A stretch of DNA of 64,000 nt, taken from NCBI GenBank assembly GCA_903889245.1, contig CAISWQ010000018.1:62001-126000 (forward strand). Reading direction: 5' to 3'. Under the pieces are notes generated by a model, which was not told where the DNA came from, did not search any database, and worked only from the letters and a program-made list of their open reading frames with translations. The stretch comes from an uncultured Lentisphaerota bacterium (GTDB taxonomy: Bacteria > Verrucomicrobiota > Kiritimatiellia > CAIQIC01). This document shows positions 26,607-33,350 of the stretch, in pieces. Both the position numbers and the translations under genes were made by a program. Numbering within the stretch: the first letter of the stretch is position 1; every line of letters starts with the position of its first letter.

Positions 26607-27443
26607 TCAGGGTCGTTGGGGCCCGCAGGCGCAACGGTCGGTGGGCGTTCTGAAGCGTGGTTCCATGATGCGGGTGAAAAAGAGCGCCGCGAGCACGCCC
26701 CCGAGCAACGGGGCGGCGATATAGACGTGGAAAAATCCGCCGACGCGATCGGGGAACGCGGCGTCGCCCCAGCCCGCGCACCACGCCACCAGCCGCGGGC
26801 CAAAATCGCGAGCGGGATTGAAACCCGCTTGTGTCAGCGGAGCCAGCAGACAGATGAGCGCGGTGACGGTCAGGCCAATGAAGACCGGGGCGAGTGCGTT
26901 ATCGGGCCGGCCCAGATTACAGCCTTCGGTCAGGGCGAAGATCAGCAAGACGAGGAGGAAGGTGCCGAGCGCTTCGGCCCCCATCGCCAGCGGCAACGAA
27001 ACCACCGCCCCGGCCCCGGGTTGGTGATAGAATTCGCCGAAGATCATGGCCGTTGCGACCGAGGGGGCCGTGCCGCGGATAATACCCAGACTCTGTTCAT
27101 GGGCCGCGATGCTGGGGCCGAACAGGGCCAGGAGCGTGACGCCAGCCAGAATGGCACCGCCCAACTGCGCCGCGATGTAGCCGGGCAACTTGCGCGCGGC
27201 CATGCGGCCGCTCAGGACCATCGCGAGACTGACCGCGGGATTGAGGTGCGCGCACGAGAGGTGGCGCGTCAGATAGATGGCGAGCGTGACGCCAAAACCC
27301 CACACCAAGGCCACGGGCAGCAGGCCGTGATGCGCCTTGAAAAGGACGGTACCGGCCACCGCGCCGCAGCCGAAGAGAACGAGTACGAAGGTGCCCAGTC
27401 CTTCGCCCAACATATTGCGACTTGTTTCCGGTAAGGTTTTCAT
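26607..27443 (-). CDS. glpF: Glycerol facilitator / aquaporin family channel
   Basis: MIP-family channel for glycerol or other small neutral solutes. Six membrane segments and both pore motifs are visible: LNPAVS in the first half and FNPARDFGPR in the second. The Asp directly after NPAR is the hallmark of glycerol-conducting GlpF-type channels rather than water-only AqpZ. The Cys-rich tail (DRCACGPQRP) is unusual. I chose ATG 27443 because of the GAGGG ahead of it. No glycerol kinase gene is adjacent. Confidence 0.85.
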   Translation of the reverse strand: MKTLPETSRNMLGEGLGTFVLVLFGCGAVAGTVLFKAHHGLLPVALVWGFGVTLAIYLTRHLSCAHLNPAVSLAMVLSGRMAARKLPGYIAAQLGGAILAGVTLLALFGPSIAAHEQSLGIIRGTAPSVATAMIFGEFYHQPGAGAVVSLPLAMGAEALGTFLLVLLIFALTEGCNLGRPDNALAPVFIGLTVTALICLLAPLTQAGFNPARDFGPRLVAWCAGWGDAAFPDRVGGFFHVYIAAPLLGGVLAALFFTRIMEPRFRTPTDRCACGPQRP

Positions 27444-27487
27444 GGCCGCCCTCATGTCTGGATGGTGTAGGGAGGGAAAATAGCGGG

Positions 27488-27538
27488 TCTTCCAGGGATT
27501 GGAAAGGTCGGGGTCCGGTTTTTCCAAGGCTTGGAAAA
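27488..27538. repeat. Palindrome array, 2 copies, upstream of glpF
   Basis: Copies at 27488-27505 and 27519-27538 (TTTTCCAAGGCTTGGAAAA), centres about 32 bp apart. On the minus strand TTTCCA of the nearer copy lies 17 bases before TATTTT, a possible promoter for glpF. Confidence 0.9.
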
Positions 27539-27598
27539 GGGCGGGCGGGACCTGTTGCCGAAACGCGGCCGTTCTGCCAAGGATGCGCCGATACGGCG

Positions 27599-27624
27599 AT
27601 GGGAGCTTGGGGCTCCGCTCCCAT
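27599..27624. repeat. Stem-loop in the glpF upstream region
   Basis: ATGGGAGC pairs with GCTCCCAT across a 10-base loop that can form an alternative GGAGC/GCTCC stem. No T-run follows on either strand. The rest of 27444-27683 contains only the palindrome array. Confidence 0.5.
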
Positions 27625-27683
27625 GGCGCGTTCAAAAAGTAGACGAAGATGCGTAGGGGAGGGGGGCCGCGAAACCGTTGGCC

Positions 27684-28895
27684 TTAGACGTCTGCGTGCG
27701 CTCCCGGAACTTTCAGGAGCGCCTCCAAACGTTGCTCGCGGATGCCGAAGAATTCCTTGAGCGCGGCGACCTGCTGCCAGCTTTTCGCCGTGTGGGTTGG
27801 GGATGGGGTCTTTTTGATGCCGAGGATCATCTTGTTCTTGTCGGTGTGTTCAAGGGCGATGAACTCGAACACCTTGACGTCATAGCCGCTGGCTTCAAGG
27901 AGCAGGGCGCGCAGGCCATCGGTCACCAACTCGGCGGTTTGCGCGGCATGAATGCCGTGTTGCAAGATGGGCTGCAATACCGGCGGGGCGACCAGTTGCG
28001 GGCGGACTTCCTTGTGGCAGCAGGGCGCGCAGAGAATCAGGGACGCACCCGCATGGATACCGAGGTGCAGGGCGAGATCGGTCGCCGTGTCGCACGCGTG
28101 CAGGGCCAGCAGCACATCGAGCTTGGACGGCGCATAGTCCTCCAGCCCGCCCTGGCGGAAGGTCAGTCCCGCGCATTTTTCGTGTTCGGCCACATTGCTG
28201 CAGAGCCTGACCAGTTCGGGCCGGAGTTCCACGCCGGTCAGGTTGACTGTACGGGAGCAGGTGTGATGCAGATAGTCGTGCAGGGCAAAGGTCAGATACC
28301 CTTTACCGCAGCCGAAATCCACGAGGTCGAGCGTTGTTTGCTTCGCGAGCGGCGACTCCGCCAGCGCGTGATCGAAGATTTCCAAGAACTTGTTGATCTG
28401 TTTCCACTTGTGGGCCATCGAGGGCTTCACCACGTGCGCGGCATCGGTGAGGCCGAGCGCGTGGAGGAACGGGCGGCGATGGTCGAGCAGCCGCCGCTTC
28501 GCGCGGTTGTGCTGTGTCGCCGGCGCGGGCGGCTGGGCCGCCGCGCCGCGCGTCAGCCGCGCCACGCCTTTGCGGCTGCATGCCAGATGAAAATCTTCCT
28601 TGGATGTCAGCAGATGCGCCGCGCGGAATTCTTTCCCAAGCCGGTTGGCGATTTCAGTCAGACCATCCGCGATGGAAAAATTCCTGGTGAGGTCGCGCGT
28701 CTCATGATGGAAGACAAAACTCAAGTGGCGGCCGGCCTTGAGTTCCACCAGGCGGATCTCCAGTTTCTTCAGGTCGGTTTCTGGTCCGTGATAGGCGGAA
28801 AGCACGAGCTTGAGCAACGTGCCTTGTTCCAGATGCGCGCGCAGCGCGGCAAGAAAGCGGATGACCGGTTCAGGTTGCGCGGCTGGAGCCGTCAT
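27684..28895 (-). CDS. SAM-dependent methyltransferase, METTL25/Methyltransf_32-like
   Basis: 403 aa. The C-terminal half holds a Rossmann-type methyltransferase domain with motif I VDFGCGKGYLTFAL and a following acidic position in LTGVELRPEL. Family-specific segments include MAHKWKQINKFLEIFDHAL before motif I and LLALHACDTATDLAL plus LCAPCCHKEV after it; the last is characteristic of the Methyltransf_32 group. The N-terminal half (about 170 aa) has its own fold of unknown role. Start at ATG 28895, 2 bases after the nifS stop, so it is likely the third gene of a nifU-nifS-methyltransferase operon. Substrate unknown. Confidence 0.75.
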   Translation of the reverse strand: MTAPAAQPEPVIRFLAALRAHLEQGTLLKLVLSAYHGPETDLKKLEIRLVELKAGRHLSFVFHHETRDLTRNFSIADGLTEIANRLGKEFRAAHLLTSKEDFHLACSRKGVARLTRGAAAQPPAPATQHNRAKRRLLDHRRPFLHALGLTDAAHVVKPSMAHKWKQINKFLEIFDHALAESPLAKQTTLDLVDFGCGKGYLTFALHDYLHHTCSRTVNLTGVELRPELVRLCSNVAEHEKCAGLTFRQGGLEDYAPSKLDVLLALHACDTATDLALHLGIHAGASLILCAPCCHKEVRPQLVAPPVLQPILQHGIHAAQTAELVTDGLRALLLEASGYDVKVFEFIALEHTDKNKMILGIKKTPSPTHTAKSWQQVAALKEFFGIREQRLEALLKVPGAHADV

Positions 28896-28897
28896 GT

Positions 28898-30112
28898 TCA
28901 GGCCGGGGCATCCTTGGGTGCGGTGGAGCGCGGCGCGTTCTTCGTCACATCCCAATAGGGCGAGATGCGCCGCAGCCGCGCGACCACATCGGGGAAGATC
29001 GCGATCAGGTTCTCGACCTCGGCGGCCGAGTTATAGCGGCTGAAGCTGAAGCGGACCGAGCCGTGAAGCGCCGTGAAGGGGATGTGCATCGCCTGGAGCA
29101 CGTGCGAGGGCTCCAGCGAACCGGAGGTACAGGCCGAGCCGCTGGAGGCGCAAACGCCCTGTGCGTTCAGCTCGTAGAGAATGCTCTCGCCCTCGATATA
29201 GTGGCAGGCGAGGTTCAGCGTGTTCGGCAACCGCGGCGCACCGCGTCCGTTGACTTCGAGGTAGGGAATCTTCTCGACCAACACCGTCTCCAGCTTGTCG
29301 CGCAACTGGCGGATGCGCTCCTCCTCGCCCATGCGTTCGATGGCGAGGCGGCAGGCGCGGCCGAAGCCGGCGATGTAGGGCACGTTCTCCGTGCCGGCGC
29401 GGCGGCCGTTTTCCTGGTGACCACCGATCAGCAGCGGGCGGATGGGCGTGCCGCGCTTGATATAGAGTGCGCCGACGCCCTTCGGTGCATGCAACTTGTG
29501 GCCGGAGCAGCTCAACAAGTCCACGTGCTGGAACCCGCCCTTGAGGTCCACCGGGATTTTGCCGAGGGACTGCGTTGCGTCGGTATGAAAAACAATCGCG
29601 GGGTTCGTCTCATGCGCGATGCGGGCCATTTCGGCGACGGGGAAGAGGACGCCGGTCTCGTTATTGGCATGCATGATGGTGACGAGCAGCGTGTCGGATC
29701 GCAACGCGCGAACGTAGGCGCCCAAGTCGAGTTGGCCGGCGCGATCCACCGGGAGAAAGGTGACGTCATAGCCCTGCCGCGCCATGTCTTTGCAAACTTC
29801 CAGCACGGCGGGGTGCTCGACGGCCGTGGTGATGATGTGTCGCCGTTGGGGGTTGGCACGCGCCACGCCGGTGATTGCCCAGTTGTTGCTCTCGGTGGCG
29901 CATGAGGTAAACGTGAGCTGCGTCGGCGCGATGCCGCCGAGCAGCGCAGCGACGTCTTTGCGCGCGTCCTTGACCGCCTCGGAAACCCGCCGGGCTTGGT
30001 CGTAGGCGGAACTGGGGTTGAAAAACTGGTCGGTCAGGAAGGGTTGAATCGCGGCGACGACTTCCGGGGCGACAGGCGTGGTGGCGTTGTTGTCCGCGTA
30101 AATGATGTTCAT
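28898..30112 (-). CDS. nifS: NifS-type cysteine desulfurase
   Basis: PLP enzyme that takes sulfur from cysteine and passes a persulfide to the scaffold protein. The PLP lysine is in SCSGHKLHAPKG (Lys206, preceded by His205), and the catalytic Cys328 is in the flexible loop SSGSACTSGSLEPSHV. The N-terminus YADNNATTPVAPEV is typical of the NifS/IscS group. It directly follows nifU (2-base gap), as in nif-type Fe-S systems. No nitrogenase gene is nearby, so it likely serves general Fe-S assembly. Confidence 0.93.
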   Translation of the reverse strand: MNIIYADNNATTPVAPEVVAAIQPFLTDQFFNPSSAYDQARRVSEAVKDARKDVAALLGGIAPTQLTFTSCATESNNWAITGVARANPQRRHIITTAVEHPAVLEVCKDMARQGYDVTFLPVDRAGQLDLGAYVRALRSDTLLVTIMHANNETGVLFPVAEMARIAHETNPAIVFHTDATQSLGKIPVDLKGGFQHVDLLSCSGHKLHAPKGVGALYIKRGTPIRPLLIGGHQENGRRAGTENVPYIAGFGRACRLAIERMGEEERIRQLRDKLETVLVEKIPYLEVNGRGAPRLPNTLNLACHYIEGESILYELNAQGVCASSGSACTSGSLEPSHVLQAMHIPFTALHGSVRFSFSRYNSAAEVENLIAIFPDVVARLRRISPYWDVTKNAPRSTAPKDAPA

Positions 30113-30114
30113 GG

Positions 30115-31053
30115 TCAGACCGAAATCACCCGCAGCTTCTCATTCACGGATTCCTTGAGCGTTCGTTCGACCATCAACTTCAAGGTCGCCGTGGCGCCCG
30201 GACAACCGGCGCACGCGCCCATCAGTTTGCAGTAAACGAGATCGTCCTTTACATCAATGACTTCAATATCGCCGCCATCATGGCGCAGGGCCGGGCGGAT
30301 GGATTCATCAATGACCTTCTCGATCTTCTTATAAAGTTGTACAGGCGAAAGCACAGCGGGCGCGGTGGCGACCGGCGCGGGCGCGGCCTCGGTGGAAGGC
30401 TTGCGGCCCCAAACCTCGTCGAGGAGGTCCTGCAAACCGCCCGGCGCGTGGTGACACGCGCCGCACGCCCCGCCGGCCTTGATCGCGCCGGTGATCTCCG
30501 CGATGGTCCGCAAGTTGAGTTCCTTGATCTTGCGCCGGATATAGGGTTCGGTCATGGAGAAGCATTTGCAGACGATGCGGCCTTCGTCCTCGCCCTTGTC
30601 CTTGAGGTGGACGCCAATCTTTTCCAAGTCCACGCCGCGCTTTTGCGCCCAGTTAAAGACCGCGGCCTCCAGCGCCTCTGCGCCCATCACCGAGCAGTGA
30701 ATCTTCTGCGCGGGCAGACCCTCAAGGAACTTCACGATGTCCTGGTTGGTGATCTGCAGCGCCGTGACCGGCGTGTAATGACCCTGCTCGATCAGCGTGC
30801 AGAGCGCCTCCGACGCCGCAATCGCCGAGGTGCAGCCGAACGTCAGGTAGCGCGCCTCGGTGATGACATCCTGTAATGGATCGCTCGCATGCTTCTGCAC
30901 GCGGAACGTGAACCGCAACGCGTCGCCGCAGACGATCGAGCCATGCTCGCCAAAGCCGTCCGGGTTTTCGACCTCGCCCAGATGCGTGCCCGGTGCGCCA
31001 TGCACCGCGTTCATAAAAATCTGCCGTGTCTTCTCGCTATATTCCCAAGCCAT
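30115..31053 (-). CDS. nifU: Full-length NifU Fe-S scaffold protein
   Basis: Three-domain scaffold for Fe-S cluster assembly. The IscU-like N-domain has Cys42, Cys74 and Cys120 (VCGDALRF, TFGCTSAIA, KIHCSVMG). The middle domain binds a permanent 2Fe-2S cluster through Cys162, Cys164, Cys197 and Cys200 (VCKCFSM, GACGACHHAPGG). After an Ala/Pro linker the C-terminal Nfu domain has the CxxC pair Cys281/Cys284. All ligands are intact. GGAG precedes ATG 31053 and overlaps a 10-base palindrome CCAAATTTGG (31063-31072). It is the first gene of the operon with nifS. Confidence 0.93.
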   Translation of the reverse strand: MAWEYSEKTRQIFMNAVHGAPGTHLGEVENPDGFGEHGSIVCGDALRFTFRVQKHASDPLQDVITEARYLTFGCTSAIAASEALCTLIEQGHYTPVTALQITNQDIVKFLEGLPAQKIHCSVMGAEALEAAVFNWAQKRGVDLEKIGVHLKDKGEDEGRIVCKCFSMTEPYIRRKIKELNLRTIAEITGAIKAGGACGACHHAPGGLQDLLDEVWGRKPSTEAAPAPVATAPAVLSPVQLYKKIEKVIDESIRPALRHDGGDIEVIDVKDDLVYCKLMGACAGCPGATATLKLMVERTLKESVNEKLRVISV

Positions 31054-31144
31054 GAGTGGTCTCCAAATTTGGCGCGGCTAATCTAGCGTATCTTTTTCCG
31101 GTTTCCAATCCCGCCTTGCGGCGTAGATTATCGCGGGCCTATAC

Positions 31145-31942
31145 ATGCAGGCTGTACTCCAACCGCCGCGCTTCCTCGTGGATCGGATGCTGGTCCGATT
31201 GGGGAAATATCTGCGCATCATCGGCGTAGACGCAACGTGGCACCTCGACCTCGCGCTGCCGTTCCTTATCGCCCGCGCCAATGCCGAGGGGCGGGTGTTT
31301 CTGACTCGCAACCTGCACTTGGCCGACGTGCGCCCGCAGCCCGGCCGCGTCCTTGTCCTCGCTGACTCCGAGCCGGTGGCGCAGTTCCAGCGACTGCTGG
31401 GCGCATTCGGGCTCGATCCCCAGGCGCGGCTGTTTTCGCGTTGTATCCGTTGCAATGTCACGCTTGAGGCTGCCGCCGACAAAACGGCGCTCTGCGGCCG
31501 CGTCCCTGAGAATGTCCTTGCGCAGTATGCGCATTTTTTTACCTGCCCACGCTGTGGCACGGTGTTCTGGAAGGGCAGCCACGTCCGCAACAGTGCCGCA
31601 AATTGCGCCTGCCCTCGGCCGAGGAAAGTGGAAGCTTGTTTTTTCCAGGCCCTGGAAAAGTATGCTGTGCAGGTTTCCAAGCGTCGGGGAAACATACTGC
31701 GGCCATTTCCAATCTTTGGAAACGTGGTAAGCTCGCGCGCCCATGAAGCAGCGCCTCGACCAATTGCTGGTGCAGCGCGAGTTCGCCGAAAGCCGCGAGA
31801 AGGCCCAACGCCTGATCCTCGCCGGCGCGGTCCGTGTGGCGGACCAGGTGGCCACAAAGCCGGGCCACGACTACGCCGACGATGTGATGATCACCGTGGA
31901 CCAGCCGGAGCGGTTCGTCAGCCGCGGCGGCGAGAAACTTGA
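31145..31942 (+). CDS. Mut7-C RNase-domain protein with repeat-encoded tail
   Basis: The first 155 residues match the Mut7-C (PIN-related) pattern: FLVDRMLVRLGKYLRIIGVD, then VFLTRNLHLAD, a first Cys pair CIRCN and a second FTCPRCGTVFWKGSHVRN, i.e. a PIN-like nuclease core plus a zinc ribbon. The family normally ends soon after that. Here the frame runs on through three palindrome copies (FFQALEKY, FPIFGN) and overlaps the tlyA gene by 200 bases in another frame. The native stop has probably been lost to the repeat insertion; the functional end is near 31615. A real coding overlap of this size would be unusual. Confidence 0.75.
   Translation: MQAVLQPPRFLVDRMLVRLGKYLRIIGVDATWHLDLALPFLIARANAEGRVFLTRNLHLADVRPQPGRVLVLADSEPVAQFQRLLGAFGLDPQARLFSRCIRCNVTLEAAADKTALCGRVPENVLAQYAHFFTCPRCGTVFWKGSHVRNSAANCACPRPRKVEACFFQALEKYAVQVSKRRGNILRPFPIFGNVVSSRAHEAAPRPIAGAARVRRKPREGPTPDPRRRGPCGGPGGHKAGPRLRRRCDDHRGPAGAVRQPRRRET
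31641..31722. repeat. Palindrome array, 3 copies, upstream of tlyA
   Basis: Copies at 31641-31659 (TTTTCCAGGCCCTGGAAAA), 31674-31692 and 31705-31722; centres about 33 and 30 bp apart. The middle copy is the most degraded. Confidence 0.9.
31706..31733 (+). promoter_or_regulatory. Candidate promoter of tlyA overlapping a palindrome, leaderless
   Basis: TTTCCA (left arm of the third copy), 16 bases, TAAGCT. The -10 box ends 9 bases before ATG 31743, and there is no Shine-Dalgarno. Confidence 0.35.
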
Positions 31943-32474
31943 GGGCGCGTTTCAGCATTTCCATCTGAACGTCACGGGCAAGCTGTGCGTGGATATCGGC
32001 GCCTCGACCGGCGGCTTCACGGACTGCCTGCTGCAGCACGGCGCGGCACGTGTCTTCGCCGTGGACGTGGGGAAGGGGCAGCTCCACTGGAAGCTACGCA
32101 ACGATCCGCGCGTGGTGGTACTCGATGGCCTTAATGCGCGTTTTCTGCGGGCTGAACATCTGCCCGCGCTGCCGCAGATGGCCACGGTGGATGCGTCGTT
32201 CATCTCCTTGACCCTCGTGCTGCCCGCTGTTAAAGAATTGCTCGCGCCGGGTGGCGAAATCGTCACGCTCATCAAGCCGCAGTTTGAGGCCGGCCGCGCG
32301 GAGGTCGGCAAGGGCGGCGTGGTGCGCGATCCGCTCGTACGGCAGCGGGTGGTTGAGCGCGTGCGCGCGTTTGGCGAGGATCGGCTCGGCTTGCAGTGGG
32401 TGGGCGTCTGCGCGTCGCCGCTGCTCGGCCCGGCGGGCAATGTGGAATTTCTCGCGTACTGGAAGAAGCCATGA
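31743..32474 (+). CDS. tlyA: TlyA-family rRNA 2'-O-methyltransferase / hemolysin-like
   Basis: An N-terminal S4 RNA-binding domain (MKQRLDQLLVQREFAESREK to about residue 60) is joined to an FtsJ-type methyltransferase domain with motif I VDIGASTGGFTDCLL and the catalytic region KPQFEAGRAEVGKGGVVRD. TlyA proteins 2'-O-methylate rRNA cytidines; some are described as hemolysins. At 243 aa it has normal length. Its stop overlaps the nadK start (ATGA at 32471), a frequent tlyA-nadK arrangement. Confidence 0.92.
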   Translation: MKQRLDQLLVQREFAESREKAQRLILAGAVRVADQVATKPGHDYADDVMITVDQPERFVSRGGEKLEGAFQHFHLNVTGKLCVDIGASTGGFTDCLLQHGAARVFAVDVGKGQLHWKLRNDPRVVVLDGLNARFLRAEHLPALPQMATVDASFISLTLVLPAVKELLAPGGEIVTLIKPQFEAGRAEVGKGGVVRDPLVRQRVVERVRAFGEDRLGLQWVGVCASPLLGPAGNVEFLAYWKKP

Positions 32475-33331
32475 AAACCATCGGTGCGATCGTCAACGTG
32501 AAAAAGCCGGAAGCGGCCGACACCCTCAAGCGGCTGGTCGTCAAGGCCAAGGCGCTCGGCCAGAAGCTGCTCGTCACGGCCGACGCCGCGGCGCTGCTGC
32601 CCAACCTCAAGCCGGTGGGTGAGGCCGAACTGCTGGAGAAAGCGGAGGCGCTGATTGTGCTCGGCGGCGATGGCACCATGCTCGGCGCCGTGCGTCTGCT
32701 CGCTGGCCGCGCCACGCCGCTGCTCGGCGTCAATATCGGCAGCCTCGGCTTCATGACCAGCGTACCGGAAGAGGAGCTGGAGAACGCGCTCGCCGCGCTT
32801 GTCGCTGGCAAATGCGCGCTGGAGTCACGCAGCCTGATGGCCTGCCGCCACAAACCCGCGCATGGCGCGGCGCGCGAATTTCAGGCGCTCAACGAACTGG
32901 CGATCGGGTGGGGCGCCACCTCCAAGATGGTCACGCTGGAGGTCACGGTGGATGACGAACCGGTGACCGCTTACGCCTGTGACGGCATAATCATCGCCAC
33001 ACCGACCGGCAGCACCGGCCACTCGCTCTCCGCCGGCGGCCCGCTGCTGCATCCGCAAACGCCGGCCTTCATCGTCACCGTCGTCTGCCCGCATACCTTA
33101 AGCACGCGCCCGCTGGTCGTCGCCGATAGCAGCGTTATCGGCCTCCGCGTCTCCAACGCGCCCAAGCAACTGCTCTTCTCCAGCGACGGCCAGGAGCATC
33201 CGCTCGGCCAGGGTGACAGGCTCGAAATCCGCCGCAGCCCGGACCAGGTGCGCTTTGCGCATCTGCCCGGCTACAGCTACTTCGCCGTGCTCCGCCAGAA
33301 GCTGCACTGGCGCGGCTCCAGTCTCCTTTGA
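32471..33331 (+). CDS. nadK: NAD kinase
   Basis: ATP-dependent phosphorylation of NAD to NADP. The GGDGT motif is at residues 65-69, with NIGSLGFMTSVP after it, the conserved Asn-Glu in ALNELAIG, and the glycine-rich PTGSTGHSLSAGGPLLHP (the usual tyrosine-alanine is replaced by Gly-His). At 286 aa it has normal length. Coupled to tlyA by a 4-base overlap. The downstream U32 gene starts 19 bases later. Confidence 0.95.
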   Translation: MKTIGAIVNVKKPEAADTLKRLVVKAKALGQKLLVTADAAALLPNLKPVGEAELLEKAEALIVLGGDGTMLGAVRLLAGRATPLLGVNIGSLGFMTSVPEEELENALAALVAGKCALESRSLMACRHKPAHGAAREFQALNELAIGWGATSKMVTLEVTVDDEPVTAYACDGIIIATPTGSTGHSLSAGGPLLHPQTPAFIVTVVCPHTLSTRPLVVADSSVIGLRVSNAPKQLLFSSDGQEHPLGQGDRLEIRRSPDQVRFAHLPGYSYFAVLRQKLHWRGSSLL

Positions 33332-33350
33332 CCGCCTCGCCGGAGTACAA

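Noticed and set aside
31063-31072. CCAAATTTGG as an Fe-S regulator (IscR) site before nifU
   Set aside because: It is only 10 bp, overlaps the ribosome site and does not match the longer IscR consensus.
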